A stretch of DNA of 64,000 bases from Staphylococcus xylosus (GCF_002732165.1 NZ_MRZO01000001.1:310001-374000), one strand, 5' to 3'; shown: positions 48,314 to 60,581, counted from the stretch's first letter. A program made the numbers and translations. The notes: generated by a model from the sequence alone, not told the origin.

Positions 48314-49945
48314 TTGTCTAAAAACAATTTTAAAGATGATTTTGAAAAAAATCGTCAATCCATTGATCCAAAAGAACAACAAGACAATGCTAAGGATTCA
48401 GTTAGCAATTCGGTTGACAATGCGAAAGAGGAAGTTTCTGATAAAACAGACGAACAATTCCCTCCAAGAAATGCTCAACGTAGACAACGTAGAAGAGATA
48501 CTGCTACAAATCAACGTGAAGACGAAGAGACTAATCAAACAGGTCAACAAGGACATAGTGAGGATGGCGAATTTGATAGCCAACAGTATAACGAAGACAA
48601 TTCAACATCTGAACACAATACTGATGACCCTTCACAAAATAACAATTTAAGTCATGAACCTACTAATGATAAAACGAATGCTAATGATCATAAGTATAGC
48701 GATGACAGCGATGCTCCAGAGAACGATAACAGTTCTAAGAAAAAAGGAGCTGCCGTAGCAGGTGGGGCTGCAGCTACTGGTGCCGGTGCCGGCGCTTATG
48801 CTGCTAACAAACATCAAGATAAAGACAATCGTAATTCAAATGTTGATGAGTCACAAAATGACAATCAAAACCAAAATGAATCACAACAAGGTGATTCTAA
48901 AAATGGTTCTAAGAAAAAAGGTGCTGTTGTAGCAGGTGGAGCCGCGGCTGCTGGTGCAGGTGCATATGCAGCTGGCAAACATAAAGGTAAAAATGATAAA
49001 AATGATAAAAATGATAAAAATGCTAGTCATGATGATGGGAAATCAAAAAATGACCAAAACGACAACAAAGATCAACAAAATGATGAGAAAAGTGGTAACA
49101 AGAAAAAAGGTGCCGCTGTAGCTGGCGGAGCCGCAGCTGCCGGAACTGGAGCTGCCGTTGCTAGCCATTCAAAATCAAGTGGTGGAAATGGTAACGGTAA
49201 TGGCGGAAATGGAAATGGTGGTAACAACAATAATGACGATGATAACAACAAGAAGAAAAAAGGTGGCTTATTAGGTAAATTACTACCAATTCTTGCTGCT
49301 ATTTTAATCTTAGCTGCTATTGCTATCTTCGCTGGCATGGCTCTAACTGGTAATAACGATGATAGCAAAAACAATGATGATAAAAAAGTCGCTGATAATA
49401 AAGATAAAGATTCTAATAAAGATTCTGACAAAGATAAAAAATCAAACGACGATAAAGCTAACAAAGATGATGACAAAAATGGTTCATCTGATTCTGATGG
49501 CAACAGCACTTCTTCAGATGATGCTAATAGCGATTCTGACCAATCAAATTCTAACTCTCAAGACCAAGCAAATAGCGATCAAAATCAAAGTGATCAAGAC
49601 CAAGCAAATAGCGATCAAAATCAAAGCGATCAAGATCAAGCTAATCAAAGCGATCAATCACAACAAAATCAACAAGGTAGTCAATCACAACAAAATAATC
49701 AAGCCAATACACAAAATGGTTCGACTGAACAATCACAAGGTTCAACAAGTGATAATCAACAGAACCAAGGTGCAAATAGCAATTCTGGACAACAAACGCA
49801 TACTGTAAATGGCCAAAACCTTTATAGAATTGCAATACAATACTACGGTGACGGCTCACCAGAAAATGTAGAAAAAATTAGAGAAGCGAATAACATACAA
49901 GGTAATGAAATCCATAATGGTCAACGTTTAGTTATTCCTCAATAA
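48314..49945 (+). CDS. ebpS: EbpS-like LysM membrane protein
   Basis: A 543-residue surface protein like S. aureus EbpS. The TTG start (M)[12 protein letters not shown] was chosen because AGGAAGG is nine bases upstream and the N-terminus matches S. aureus; two ATGs just before it abut the binding site. Parts: a charged N-terminal region with [12 protein letters not shown]; three similar Gly/Ala modules beginning KKKGA (about residues 142, 199 and 263); one membrane span about 322-343; a D, N, S, Q-rich repeat region (about 350-490); and a C-terminal LysM domain (about 496-543, [17 protein letters not shown]). The LysM domain should bind peptidoglycan. The elastin-binding motif TNSHQD of S. 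aureus is absent; PKEQQD stands in its place. Confidence 0.9.
   Translation: MSKNNFKDDFEKNRQSIDPKEQQDNAKDSVSNSVDNAKEEVSDKTDEQFPPRNAQRRQRRRDTATNQREDEETNQTGQQGHSEDGEFDSQQYNEDNSTSEHNTDDPSQNNNLSHEPTNDKTNANDHKYSDDSDAPENDNSSKKKGAAVAGGAAATGAGAGAYAANKHQDKDNRNSNVDESQNDNQNQNESQQGDSKNGSKKKGAVVAGGAAAAGAGAYAAGKHKGKNDKNDKNDKNASHDDGKSKNDQNDNKDQQNDEKSGNKKKGAAVAGGAAAAGTGAAVASHSKSSGGNGNGNGGNGNGGNNNNDDDNNKKKKGGLLGKLLPILAAILILAAIAIFAGMALTGNNDDSKNNDDKKVADNKDKDSNKDSDKDKKSNDDKANKDDDKNGSSDSDGNSTSSDDANSDSDQSNSNSQDQANSDQNQSDQDQANSDQNQSDQDQANQSDQSQQNQQGSQSQQNNQANTQNGSTEQSQGSTSDNQQNQGANSNSGQQTHTVNGQNLYRIAIQYYGDGSPENVEKIREANNIQGNEIHNGQRLVIPQ
48989..49015 (+). repeat. Three tandem 9-bp repeats in ebpS
   Basis: AAAAATGAT is repeated three times perfectly, with a fourth diverged copy, encoding KND repeats. 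In-frame length change by slippage is possible. Confidence 0.85.
49562..49633 (+). repeat. Two tandem 36-bp repeats in ebpS
   Basis: Two 36-base units starting GACCAAGCAAATAGCGATC differ at one base (AGTGATCAA versus AGCGATCAA), followed by a partial third. Each encodes the 12-residue unit [12 protein letters not shown]. They lie in the region between the membrane span and LysM domain. Confidence 0.88.
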
Positions 49946-50005
49946 AGAAGATAAATATCTCTTTCTATAGTTCGAAACGGATATTAGAAACAATCCAATC
50001 ATATT

Positions 50006-50053
50006 AAAAGATCTCACTATTTATTAATTTTTATAGTGAGATCTTTTTTATTT
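50006..50053 (+). terminator. Terminator after ebpS
   Basis: A perfect 15-bp stem, AAAAGATCTCACTAT with ATAGTGAGATCTTTT, followed by TTTATTTT. Confidence 0.92.
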
Positions 50054-50129
50054 TCTTAATATATTCATAGAGACAAACAATTTTGTAATAAAATTTACAA
50101 TTTCTTTCATTTGGTTTTTTAAAAACTAT

Positions 50130-50138
50130 TGGTATAAT
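50130..50138 (+). promoter_or_regulatory. Extended -10 promoter of ypdA
   Basis: TGGTATAAT forms an extended -10 element with a poor -35 upstream. AAGGAGG follows at 50151. Confidence 0.55.
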
Positions 50139-50168
50139 ATATGGGTGGTAAAGGAGGACGAAGAAAGA

Positions 50169-51155
50169 ATGCAAACAGTCGAAAGTATAATTATAGGCGG
50201 CGGTCCTTGTGGACTTAGTGCTGCTATTGAACAAAAAAGAAGAGGGATAGATACATTAGTTATAGAAAAAGGGAACGTTGTAGATGCAATTTATAATTAT
50301 CCAACACATCAAACGTTCTTTTCTTCAAGTGATAAATTAAGTATTGGGGACGTTCCATTTATAGTGGAAGAAAGCAAACCACATCGTAATCAAGCGTTGG
50401 TTTACTATAGAGCTGTTGTAAAACATCATCAACTTCGTGTCAATGCTTTTGAAGAAGTCCTCACAGTAAAAAAGATAAATAACCGTTTTACAATAACAAC
50501 TACTAAGGACGTATATCAATGTAGATTTCTTACTGTAGCTACAGGCTATTATGGACACCATAACCAACTTGAAGTTGAAGGTGCTGAACTTCCTAAAGTT
50601 ATGCATTATTTTAAAGAAGCGCATCCTTATTTTGATCAAGATATAGTGATTATTGGTGGTAAAAATTCTGCTGTTGATGCGGCATTAGAATTAGAAAAAG
50701 CAGGTGCAAATGTTACAGTTATTTATCGAGGTAGCGATTATCCTAAAGCGATTAAACCATGGATATTACCGAATTTTGAATCTCTCGTCCGTCACGAAAA
50801 AATCAATATGGCGTTTGATTCAAATGTGACTAAAATCACTGAAGATAGTGTTATTTATGAACAAAATGGACAAACATTTGAAATAGCTAATGATTATGTT
50901 TTCGCGATGATAGGATATCACCCAGACTATGAATTCTTACAATCCATAGGTATTGATATAAACGAGAATGAATATGGTACTGCACCTATTTATAATAAAG
51001 AAACATATGAAACAAATGTAGAAAATTGTTATATCGCAGGGGTTATTGCTGCCGGTAATGATGCAAACACAATATTTATCGAAAATGGTAAATACCATGG
51101 CGGTATTATAACTCAAAGTATCTTATCTAAAAAGCAAACACCACTTGAATCATAA
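50169..51155 (+). CDS. ypdA: Bacillithiol disulfide reductase YpdA
   Basis: A 328-residue flavoprotein. The FAD motif with the active-site cysteine is IIIGGGPCGLSAA (Cys14), and the NADPH motif is IVIIGGKNSAVDAALE. It regenerates bacillithiol from its disulfide using NADPH, closing the cycle with bacilliredoxins such as BrxB, also in this window. The ATG (MQTVESIIIG) gives the S. aureus length; AAGGAGG is 11 bases upstream. Confidence 0.94.
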   Translation: MQTVESIIIGGGPCGLSAAIEQKRRGIDTLVIEKGNVVDAIYNYPTHQTFFSSSDKLSIGDVPFIVEESKPHRNQALVYYRAVVKHHQLRVNAFEEVLTVKKINNRFTITTTKDVYQCRFLTVATGYYGHHNQLEVEGAELPKVMHYFKEAHPYFDQDIVIIGGKNSAVDAALELEKAGANVTVIYRGSDYPKAIKPWILPNFESLVRHEKINMAFDSNVTKITEDSVIYEQNGQTFEIANDYVFAMIGYHPDYEFLQSIGIDINENEYGTAPIYNKETYETNVENCYIAGVIAAGNDANTIFIENGKYHGGIITQSILSKKQTPLES

Positions 51156-51211
51156 AAATGGTAATATCATAATCATAGCTTAGCTATGCATTTATTATTA
51201 TTTAATAAAAC

Positions 51212-51258
51212 AAGCACAACCATTTATAATAGTTTATAAATGGTTGTGCTTTTTATTT
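51212..51258. terminator. Bidirectional terminator between ypdA and ansA
   Basis: AAGCACAACCATTTATAA pairs perfectly with TTATAAATGGTTGTGCTT around a four-base loop. T-rich tails are present on both strands. Confidence 0.9.
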
Positions 51259-51270
51259 ACCTATATTTCA

Positions 51271-52983
<1,713 letters not shown>

Positions 52984-53275
52984 CCATTGCCGCCTCAGAT
53001 TCCACGCAAATATTATTCATATAGTGTAAAAATGTTATATTATATGAAAAGTGGGTATATAATACACGTGTATTATTATACTAATCAGAATTACTATACT
53101 ATATAAAATGTAAATTATAGGATAATTTTTTGTAGTTTTTATTAGGTCAAAAAAACCTATTTTACAAAATATTAACAATTTAAAATCGATTTTCTCGAAT
53201 AAAGGGGAATTTCTTGACAATTCTGTCAGTTTATAAGATGTTATAATTATGTAGTGTAATAAGGAGGCAGACAAG
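52984..53275 (+). promoter_or_regulatory. cmk-rpsA intergenic region with promoter-like elements
   Basis: No gene or clear terminator is present. TTGACA at 53214-53219 begins a small palindrome TGACA-ATTC-TGTCA (53215-53228); TATAAT is at 53242-53247, 22 bases from TTGACA, which is too far for a standard promoter. TATAAG at 53232 is too near. The promoter of rpsA is therefore uncertain. Confidence 0.4.
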
Positions 53276-54457
53276 ATGACTGAAGAGTTCAACGAATCAA
53301 TGATTAACGAGATTAAAGAAGGGGATAAGGTTACTGGTGAAGTTCAAGAAATTGAAGAAAAACAAGTAATCGTCCATGTCAATGGCGGTAAATTTAATGG
53401 TATAATCCCTATTAGCCAACTTTCAACGCATCATATTGACAACCCAAGTGATGCAGTAAAAGTAGGTGATGAAATCGGCGCATATGTTACGAAAGTAGAA
53501 TATGATGAAGAAAATGAAACGGGCGCATACATCCTTTCAAAACGCCAACTCGAAACTGAAAAATCATATGAATTTTTACAAGAACAGTTAGATAATAACC
53601 AAACTATCGAAGCTAAAGTGACAGAAGTAGTTAAAGGCGGCTTAGTTGTAGATGTTGGCCAAAGAGGATTTGTACCGGCCTCATTAATTTCTACAGATTT
53701 CATTGAAGATTTCTCTGGTTTTGAAGGACAAATTTTAAAACTTAAAGTTGAAGAATTAGATCCTGCAAATAATCGTGTCATTCTTAGTCGAAAAGCAGTA
53801 GAGGCACTAGAAAACGCAGAGAAAAAAGATGAATTACTAGAGTCACTTAACGAAGGTGACGTTATCGAAGGTAAAGTAGCGCGTTTAACTAACTTTGGTG
53901 CTTTTGTTGATATTGGAGGCGTGGACGGTCTTGTACACGTTTCAGAATTATCACATGAACATGTTAAATCACCTGAAGATGTTGTAGCTATTGGAGATAG
54001 TGTGAAAGTTAAAATCAAATCAGTAGACAAAGATTCTGAACGTATTTCATTGTCTATCAAAGATACATTGCCTAGTCCTTTTGAAGCAATCAAAGGCGAA
54101 ATCAATGAAGGTGAAGTTATAGAAGGAACTGTTGTTAGATTAACTAACTTTGGTGCTTTCGTAGAGATTCAACCAGGCGTACAAGGATTGGTTCATATTT
54201 CAGAAATTAGCCATTCACACATCGGCACACCTGGCGAGGTACTACAACCAGGCGAAAAAGTGAGTGTAAAAATATTAAGTGTAGATCCTGAAAACGAGCG
54301 TATTTCATTATCAATAAAAGCCACATTACCAGATGAAAATATTATTGAAAGCGATAGCGAAACTACGCAATCTTATTTAAATGATAATTCAGAAGATGAA
54401 GATAACCCAACGCTTGGTGATGTATTTGGAGATAAATTAAAAGACTTCAAATTTTAA
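53276..54457 (+). CDS. rpsA: 30S ribosomal protein S1 (four-domain form)
   Basis: A 393-residue protein with four S1 RNA-binding domains (about 13-85, 103-170, 190-260 and 275-345). The last two contain VARLTNFGAFVDIGGVDGLV and VVRLTNFGAFVEIQPGVQGL. It ends in an acidic tail. It is shorter than the six-domain E. coli S1, as usual in Gram-positives, where the role in translation is less central. AAGGAGG is upstream of the ATG. Confidence 0.93.
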   Translation: MTEEFNESMINEIKEGDKVTGEVQEIEEKQVIVHVNGGKFNGIIPISQLSTHHIDNPSDAVKVGDEIGAYVTKVEYDEENETGAYILSKRQLETEKSYEFLQEQLDNNQTIEAKVTEVVKGGLVVDVGQRGFVPASLISTDFIEDFSGFEGQILKLKVEELDPANNRVILSRKAVEALENAEKKDELLESLNEGDVIEGKVARLTNFGAFVDIGGVDGLVHVSELSHEHVKSPEDVVAIGDSVKVKIKSVDKDSERISLSIKDTLPSPFEAIKGEINEGEVIEGTVVRLTNFGAFVEIQPGVQGLVHISEISHSHIGTPGEVLQPGEKVSVKILSVDPENERISLSIKATLPDENIIESDSETTQSYLNDNSEDEDNPTLGDVFGDKLKDFKF

Positions 54458-54480
54458 TAACTTAAGTAATAGCAACTTTA

Positions 54481-54523
54481 AATCTTGTCCTAGTGTATGT
54501 TAGGACAGGATTTCTTTTTTTGT
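54481..54523 (+). terminator. Terminator after rpsA
   Basis: AAATC-TTGTCCTA pairs with TAGGACAG-GATTT, followed by CTTTTTTT. Confidence 0.87.
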
Positions 54524-54637
54524 TATTCAAAATTCACATGATAATTCTATATCAAAAATATTGATTTAATATTTCTTTTGATTTAATTACCCCTTATGAT
54601 AGAATTATAGAGATTAAAAAAGAGAGGAAGTTAGTTT

Positions 54638-55948
54638 ATGACTAAACCTATAGTAGCAATTGTAGGCAGGCCAAATGTAGGCAAATCTACAATTTTTAAC
54701 AGAGTCGTAGGTGAACGCGTTTCAATCGTAGAAGATACACCAGGTGTAACTCGCGATAGAATTTATTCATCAGGTGAATGGTTGACTCACGATTTTAACA
54801 TTATTGATACTGGTGGTATCGAGATTGGAGATGCCCCATTCCAAACTCAAATTAGAGCACAAGCTGAAGTTGCAATCGATGAAGCCGATGTAATTATTTT
54901 TATGGTAAACGTAAGAGAAGGCCTAACTCAAAGTGACGAAATGGTTGCTCAAATGTTATATAAATCAAAAAAACCGATAGTACTAGCAGTTAATAAAGTT
55001 GATAATCCAGAAATGAGAAATGAAATTTATGATTTCTACTCACTTGGTTTCGGGGATCCTTATCCAATTTCCGGTTCCCATGGATTAGGATTGGGAGATT
55101 TATTAGACGAAGTTGTTAAACATTTTAAAGAAGAAGAACCAGACCCGTATGACGATGATACAATTCGTTTATCAATCATTGGACGTCCGAACGTTGGTAA
55201 ATCAAGTTTAGTAAATGCAATACTAGGCGAAGACCGCGTAATCGTATCAAACGTAGCTGGCACAACTAGAGATGCTGTTGATACTGAATATAGCTTTGAT
55301 GGTCAAGATTATGTATTGATAGACACTGCTGGGATGCGTAAAAAAGGTAAAGTCTATGAAAATACAGAAAAATATTCGGTACTACGTGCGTTAAAAGCTA
55401 TTGAACGTTCTAATGTAATTTTAATCGTAATTGATGCAGAGCAAGGTATAATCGAACAAGATAAACGTGTTGCTGGCTATGCACACGAAGAAGGTAAAGC
55501 TATTGTAATAGTCGTGAACAAATGGGATACAGTAGATAAAGAAACGAATACTATGAAAAAATTCAAAGATGAAGTTCGTAAAGAATTCCAATTTTTAGAT
55601 TATGCAGAAGTTGCATTTGTTTCTGCAAGAGAAAAGCAACGTCTCAGAACATTATTCCCATATATTAAAGAAGCTAGTGAGAATCATAAAAAACGTGTTC
55701 AAAGTTCAACATTAAATGAAGTGATTACGGATGCAATTTCTATGAACCCTACGCCGACAGATAAAGGTCGTCGTTTAAACGTATTCTACGCTACACAAGT
55801 TGCTATTGAACCACCAACATTTATCGTGTTTGTAAATGATGTAGAGCTATTGCATTTTTCATACAAACGTTATTTAGAGAATCAAATAAGAGCAGCATTC
55901 GGCTTTGAAGGTACACCAGTACACATTATAGCAAGAAAAAGAAATTAA
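54638..55948 (+). CDS. der: Ribosome biogenesis GTPase Der (EngA)
   Basis: A 436-residue tandem GTPase. The two P-loops are GRPNVGKST (from residue 10) and GRPNVGKSS (from residue 182), with NKVD and NKWD specificity motifs and a C-terminal KH-like domain. Essential for 50S assembly. AGAGAGGAAG precedes the start. gpsA follows after 16 bases. Confidence 0.97.
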   Translation: MTKPIVAIVGRPNVGKSTIFNRVVGERVSIVEDTPGVTRDRIYSSGEWLTHDFNIIDTGGIEIGDAPFQTQIRAQAEVAIDEADVIIFMVNVREGLTQSDEMVAQMLYKSKKPIVLAVNKVDNPEMRNEIYDFYSLGFGDPYPISGSHGLGLGDLLDEVVKHFKEEEPDPYDDDTIRLSIIGRPNVGKSSLVNAILGEDRVIVSNVAGTTRDAVDTEYSFDGQDYVLIDTAGMRKKGKVYENTEKYSVLRALKAIERSNVILIVIDAEQGIIEQDKRVAGYAHEEGKAIVIVVNKWDTVDKETNTMKKFKDEVRKEFQFLDYAEVAFVSAREKQRLRTLFPYIKEASENHKKRVQSSTLNEVITDAISMNPTPTDKGRRLNVFYATQVAIEPPTFIVFVNDVELLHFSYKRYLENQIRAAFGFEGTPVHIIARKRN

Positions 55949-55964
55949 TTACCGGGGGGATTCC

Positions 55965-56963
55965 ATGTCTAAAGTAACTGTCTTTGGTACGGGAAGTTTT
56001 GGTACGGCATTGGCGAATGTCTTAGCAGAAAATGGACACCAAGTTTTAATGTGGGGAAAAAATGAGCAAACAATCAATGAGATTAATTCACAACACATTA
56101 ATAGCAAATACTTAAAAAACGCACAACTTAATGACTCAATCGTAGCAACATTAGATATCAATAGCGCTGTATCATTCTCAGAAGTCTATTTAATGGCGTT
56201 ACCGACAAAAGCAATGAGAGAGGTAGCGAAGTCAATTGATTCACTATTAACTTCTAAAAAGACCTTTATTCACGTAGCTAAAGGCATCGAAAACGAAACA
56301 TATAAACGCGTTTCTGAAATGATAGAGGATTCAATTTCACCAGAGCATAATGCAGGTATTGGTGTACTTTCTGGACCAAGCCACGCTGAAGAAGTTGTAA
56401 TTAAACAACCAACTACAGTAGCAGCTTCATCTAAAACACCAGAAGTTAGTAAATTAACACAAGATCTTTTCATGAATGATTATTTGCGTGTGTATACAAA
56501 TGATGATTTAGTAGGCGTTGAACTAGGCGGTGCATTAAAAAATATTATCGCAGTAGCTAGTGGTGTTATATCAGGAATGGGATTCGGTGATAACGCTAAA
56601 GCAGCGCTAATGACTAGAGGTTTAGCTGAAATTAGTCGTTTAGGTGAAAAACTAGGCGCAGATCCAATTACTTTCTTAGGTTTAGGAGGCATTGGGGACT
56701 TAATTGTAACTTGTACCTCAACCCATTCTAGAAACTATACACTAGGTTATAAATTAGGTGAAGGTAAATCACTAGATAAAGCATTAGACGAAATGAACAT
56801 GGTTGTTGAAGGTATATACACAACAAAATCTGTTTACCACTTAGCAAAAGAGGTCGATGTAGATATGCCAATTACTGCCGCACTTTATAGTGTATTGTTT
56901 GAAAATAGACCAGTCGATGAAAGCGTTAAAGACTTGATGGGCCGTGGAAAGAAAGCAGAATAA
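55965..56963 (+). CDS. gpsA: Glycerol-3-phosphate dehydrogenase [NAD(P)+]
   Basis: A 332-residue enzyme making sn-glycerol 3-phosphate for phospholipids. The Rossmann motif is [16 protein letters not shown]. Active-site stretches are [11 protein letters not shown] and [15 protein letters not shown], and [12 protein letters not shown] is present. GGGGGGAT lies upstream. Co-transcribed with der. Confidence 0.96.
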   Translation: MSKVTVFGTGSFGTALANVLAENGHQVLMWGKNEQTINEINSQHINSKYLKNAQLNDSIVATLDINSAVSFSEVYLMALPTKAMREVAKSIDSLLTSKKTFIHVAKGIENETYKRVSEMIEDSISPEHNAGIGVLSGPSHAEEVVIKQPTTVAASSKTPEVSKLTQDLFMNDYLRVYTNDDLVGVELGGALKNIIAVASGVISGMGFGDNAKAALMTRGLAEISRLGEKLGADPITFLGLGGIGDLIVTCTSTHSRNYTLGYKLGEGKSLDKALDEMNMVVEGIYTTKSVYHLAKEVDVDMPITAALYSVLFENRPVDESVKDLMGRGKKAE

Positions 56964-57132
56964 CGAGGTATTATTACACTTTTTAGTTAATTTATATCAA
57001 TTAACTGTCAAAATCCTATTATTTCAACGTTTTTTGCGCATAAATCATTGCAGTAGCAGTAATCGTTGTGTTAAAGTCATAGCATAATGATATTAAGTTA
57101 TCATTATTAACCCTAGGGGAGGTGAATTCATA

Positions 57133-57405
57133 ATGAACAAGACAGATTTAATCAATGCTGTTGCAGAACAAGCTGACTTAACTAAAAAAGAAGCTGGCTT
57201 AGCTGTAGACGCAGTATTCGAATCAATTCAATCATCACTTTCTAAAGGTGAAAAAGTACAATTAATTGGATTCGGTAACTTCGAAGTACGCGAACGCGCT
57301 GCTCGTAAAGGCCGTAACCCTCAAACTGGTAAAGAAATTGATATCCCTGCAAGCAAAGTTCCAGCATTCAAAGCTGGTAAAGCTTTAAAAGACGCAGTAA
57401 AATAA
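57133..57405 (+). CDS. hup: DNA-binding protein HU
   Basis: A 90-residue HU protein. It begins [20 protein letters not shown], and the DNA-embracing arm is [21 protein letters not shown] nucleoid architectural protein. Codon use is strongly biased as expected for high expression. GGGGAGGTG is upstream. A terminator follows. Confidence 0.97.
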   Translation: MNKTDLINAVAEQADLTKKEAGLAVDAVFESIQSSLSKGEKVQLIGFGNFEVRERAARKGRNPQTGKEIDIPASKVPAFKAGKALKDAVK

Positions 57406-57420
57406 TTCTTTACTTAAAGT

Positions 57421-57452
57421 AAAGCCCTTTTATAGGGGCTTTTTCTTTTTTT
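57421..57452 (+). terminator. Terminator after hup
   Basis: AAAGCCC pairs with GGGCTTT around a short loop and is followed by TTCTTTTTTT. Confidence 0.87.
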
Positions 57453-57727
57453 ATAGAGAATTTTTTATAAAGCTTTAAATCATATATCTTTTAACTTTAT
57501 AATTGTGATATCATTCGAAGTAGCGATTTTAAATAATTGTGGAAATACAACTACTGAAAATTTATGAGTTTATCGAACAACTTTACATATAACAATTACT
57601 CTATTACACAAATAAATGAGTATTTTAAATATATATTACATAAATATCCTTTACTTTGATTTACGTTGATTTTATTTTTCTCTATATAATGTTAATATGT
57701 ATATGGATAATAACGTGAGGTGTGAAC
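57453..57727 (+). other. A/T-rich region upstream of hepS
   Basis: No gene is seen. TATAAT at 57685-57690, about 38 bases before the hepS start, is the best -10 candidate; no good -35 is at standard spacing. A second TATAAT-like element is near 57498. Confidence 0.4.
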
Positions 57728-58300
57728 ATGGAAACAACATTCAGCATATTAGAAACTCAAATTGCACAGCGACTCAGCAGTGTAAATCATTATGAACCAA
57801 TCTATATCAATCAAGCATTAGCAGAAATACTTGATTCTTATGATATACCTCAAGAAGCTAAATTAGCTTGCCTCACAATAGATACCGCGATGCGTCACCT
57901 AGACGAAGTTTCGACTACATTATCGTCTAAGAAATCTATTTTAATTGGCGACTTATTAAGCGCTCATTTTTATACATTATTAGCAAAACTCAATGACCCA
58001 ATTTATCAAAAAGAAATTAGCACAGCAATTGTTGAAGTAAATGAAATGAAATCTACTATTCATCATACCGCAATTGATAACAATGACATCAGTGACTATA
58101 TTTTAAAAGTAGAAAATACTTTTCCGTTTATTACGATTAAAAGATATGTCCCCGACGTTAATATTAATTTTATCAATGACAAAATGATAGCGAGTTTAGC
58201 TGAACATCATCCTTCTTACTTAAGCGAATTTTCTAAAGAAAAACTAGATGGTTTTATAGATAAATTAAAAGCTGAAATACATTCAAAAAGAGGTAATTAA
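57728..58300 (+). CDS. hepS: Heptaprenyl diphosphate synthase component I
   Basis: A 190-residue helical protein, the small non-catalytic subunit of heptaprenyl diphosphate synthase. It has no aspartate-rich motif, as expected; the call rests on its length, weak helical resemblance and position before menG and hepT (as in Bacillus hepS-menG-hepT). ATG has GAGGTG five bases upstream. The menG start follows after one base. Confidence 0.88.
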   Translation: METTFSILETQIAQRLSSVNHYEPIYINQALAEILDSYDIPQEAKLACLTIDTAMRHLDEVSTTLSSKKSILIGDLLSAHFYTLLAKLNDPIYQKEISTAIVEVNEMKSTIHHTAIDNNDISDYILKVENTFPFITIKRYVPDVNINFINDKMIASLAEHHPSYLSEFSKEKLDGFIDKLKAEIHSKRGN

Positions 58301-58301
58301 C

Positions 58302-59003
58302 ATGGCAGATAATAAAGCAAAAAAAGAACAAGTACACAATGTTTTTCAAAATATTTCTGGTAAGTATGATCGACTCAACAATATCATTAGCTTTGAACAG
58401 CATAAGACATGGAGAAAACGTGTTATGAAAGAAATGAATGTCAAACCTGGTAGCAAAGCACTAGATGTGTGTTGTGGTACTGCTGATTGGACTATCTCAT
58501 TAAGCAAAGCAGTAGGGCCAACTGGCGAAGTGATTGGCGTTGATTTTAGCGAAAATATGCTTGAAGTAGGTAAGAGCAAGACATCAGACATGCATAATCT
58601 AAAACTTGTACATGGCGACGCGATGAATTTACCATTTGAAGACAACGAGTTTGATTACGTGACTATTGGATTTGGTTTAAGAAACGTTCCTGATTATTTA
58701 GCAACTTTAAAAGAATTAAACCGCGTTTTAAAACCTGGCGGCATGGTGGTTTGTTTAGAAACTAGTCAACCAACGACACCAGTTTTCAAACAATGCTATA
58801 AACTTTATTTTAAATTTGTAATGCCTATATTTGGTAAAATATTTGCTAAGTCCAAAGACGAATACGAATGGTTACAACAATCTACATTCGATTTCCCAGA
58901 TAAAGAAAAATTGAAACGCTTGTTTACACAAGCTGGTTTCAGCAACATAAAAGTCCGTAGCTTTACAGGTGGCGTTGCAGCAATGCACCTTGGCTATAAA
59001 TAA
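58302..59003 (+). CDS. menG: Demethylmenaquinone methyltransferase
   Basis: A 233-residue SAM methyltransferase (also named ubiE or menH in some genomes). The SAM motif is [12 protein letters not shown], and the family stretches [19 protein letters not shown] and [11 protein letters not shown] are clear. It makes the last step of menaquinone synthesis. It lies between the two subunits of the enzyme that makes the heptaprenyl tail. Confidence 0.95.
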   Translation: MADNKAKKEQVHNVFQNISGKYDRLNNIISFEQHKTWRKRVMKEMNVKPGSKALDVCCGTADWTISLSKAVGPTGEVIGVDFSENMLEVGKSKTSDMHNLKLVHGDAMNLPFEDNEFDYVTIGFGLRNVPDYLATLKELNRVLKPGGMVVCLETSQPTTPVFKQCYKLYFKFVMPIFGKIFAKSKDEYEWLQQSTFDFPDKEKLKRLFTQAGFSNIKVRSFTGGVAAMHLGYK

Positions 59004-59028
59004 AATGAATCAACCAAAGGTGATTAGC

Positions 59029-59982
59029 GTGGCAAAGTTAAACATGAATAGTGAAATAAAAAAAATTGAAAAGCAATTAGAACAATCTATAAAAAGTAAC
59101 GACCAAATTCTTGAATCAGCGTCATATCACTTGTTTGCATCGGGAGGTAAACGTGTTAGACCAGCCTTTGTAATCTTAAGTAGCCAATTTGGCAAAGAAA
59201 GAAACGAAGAAGTCTATCGTGTTGCGGTAGCACTTGAACTTATTCATATGGCAACGCTGGTACATGATGATGTTATAGATAAAAGTGATAAACGAAGAGG
59301 TAGCTTAACTATAGCTAAAAAATGGGATCAGAATACAGCTATACTTACAGGTAACTTCTTATTAGCTCGCGGACTTGAGCACATATCTAACATCGAAGAT
59401 ACTCGTGTACATAACGTCATATCAAGTGCAATTGTAGAAGTTTGTATGGGCGAGTTATATCAATTCCAGGACCAATTCAATGGCAATCAAACAATTATTA
59501 ACTACTTGCGAAGAATTAATCGTAAAACAGCATTGCTTATTCAATTATCTACAGAAGTAGGTGCGATTGCTTCGGGAGCAGATGCTAAAACAATTCGCAA
59601 TTTAAAATTGATAGGGCACTATATTGGTATGAGTTTTCAAATTGTCGATGATATCTTAGATTTCACGAGCACTGAAAAAAAATTGGGTAAACCAGTTGGT
59701 AGTGATTTAATGAACGGCCACCTTACACTTCCAGTACTGCTTGAGATGAGAAATAACGAGGAATTCAAAGTAATTATACAGCAATTAAATGCGAATAGTA
59801 GTCAAGAAACGTTTGACTATTGTATTAACCATGTGAAGAATTCTGATGTCATACAACAGTCCCAGGCAATCAGCGACAAGTATTTGGATAAGGCACTTAA
59901 CTTAATTGATCAATTGGAAAATAAAGATTCAAAACCATTATTTAAGAAACTAATTAAAAAAGTTGGAAAAAGAAATGTGTAA
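59029..59982 (+). CDS. hepT: Heptaprenyl diphosphate synthase component II
   Basis: A 317-residue trans-prenyltransferase. Aspartate-rich motifs are HDDVIDKSD and QIVDDILD; GGKRVRPAFV is also typical. It is the catalytic subunit making the C35 side chain of menaquinone-7. I chose GTG (MAKLNMNSEIKK), with AAAGGTGA five bases upstream and matching the N-terminus of relatives. Confidence 0.95.
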   Translation: MAKLNMNSEIKKIEKQLEQSIKSNDQILESASYHLFASGGKRVRPAFVILSSQFGKERNEEVYRVAVALELIHMATLVHDDVIDKSDKRRGSLTIAKKWDQNTAILTGNFLLARGLEHISNIEDTRVHNVISSAIVEVCMGELYQFQDQFNGNQTIINYLRRINRKTALLIQLSTEVGAIASGADAKTIRNLKLIGHYIGMSFQIVDDILDFTSTEKKLGKPVGSDLMNGHLTLPVLLEMRNNEEFKVIIQQLNANSSQETFDYCINHVKNSDVIQQSQAISDKYLDKALNLIDQLENKDSKPLFKKLIKKVGKRNV

Positions 59983-59997
59983 CTTGTGTGAAAAGCA

Positions 59998-60014
59998 TTG
60001 AAAGCGCTTTAATT
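59998..60014 (+). promoter_or_regulatory. Candidate cre site between hepT and ndk
   Basis: TTGAAAGCGCTTTAATT matches WTGNAARCGNWWWCAWW at 16 of 17 positions. It is 118 bases before the ndk start and just after hepT. No evidence of function beyond the match. Confidence 0.4.
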
Positions 60015-60131
60015 ACCTGTTAATATATTAATGTGCTTCAAAACATACTTTTATTTTGATACATATATAAAAATATATTGTTCAAAAACCAAAGTGCATT
60101 GATACATAACAAACAGGGGGATAAACACACA

Positions 60132-60581
60132 ATGGAAAGAACATTTTTAATGATTAAACCAGATGCAGTGCAAAGAAATCTAGTAGGAGAAATTATTTCT
60201 CGTATAGAAAGAAAAGGGCTAAAACTTGTAGGTGGTAAGTTTATGACTGTACCACAAGCACTTGCTGAGGAACATTATGCAGAACATACAGATAAACCTT
60301 TTTATAAACATTTAATTAGCTTCATTACATCAGCACCAGTATTTGCAATGGTTGTCGAAGGGGAAGATGCTGTGAATGTTGCTCGTCACATCATCGGCAA
60401 AACAAACCCGTCAGAAGCAACTCCAGGTACAATTCGTGGAGACTTAGGTTTAACTGTAGGCAGAAACATCATTCATGGTTCAGACTCAGTAGAATCAGCT
60501 AACAAAGAAATTAATCTTTGGTTTAAATCAGACGAATTAAGTGATTATACTGCGTCACGTGAAACATGGTTATATGAATAA
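60132..60581 (+). CDS. ndk: Nucleoside diphosphate kinase
   Basis: A 149-residue kinase balancing nucleoside triphosphates. The phosphohistidine is His115 in NIIHGSDS, and the N-terminus [16 protein letters not shown] is typical. A purine-rich AGGGGG lies 11 bases upstream of the ATG; an earlier in-frame ATG has no binding site. Confidence 0.96.
   Translation: MERTFLMIKPDAVQRNLVGEIISRIERKGLKLVGGKFMTVPQALAEEHYAEHTDKPFYKHLISFITSAPVFAMVVEGEDAVNVARHIIGKTNPSEATPGTIRGDLGLTVGRNIIHGSDSVESANKEINLWFKSDELSDYTASRETWLYE

Noticed and set aside
49072..49509. Long minus-strand open frame (145 codons) inside ebpS
   Set aside because: It is rich in L, S, F and P only because it is opposite a low-complexity K/D/N/G-rich coding sequence. 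It has no ribosome-binding site and a nonsense composition.
49562..49700. CRISPR-like repeats
   Set aside because: The 36-bp units are direct tandem copies without spacers and are in frame within ebpS.
49359..49808. Plus-strand shifted frame in ebpS rich in K, I and T
   Set aside because: Composition mirrors the repeat DNA of ebpS in another frame; ebpS itself matches a known family to its end.
53431..54105. Minus-strand 224-codon frame opposite rpsA
   Set aside because: Serine and proline-rich shadow of the S1 repeats, without a start signal; rpsA is certain.
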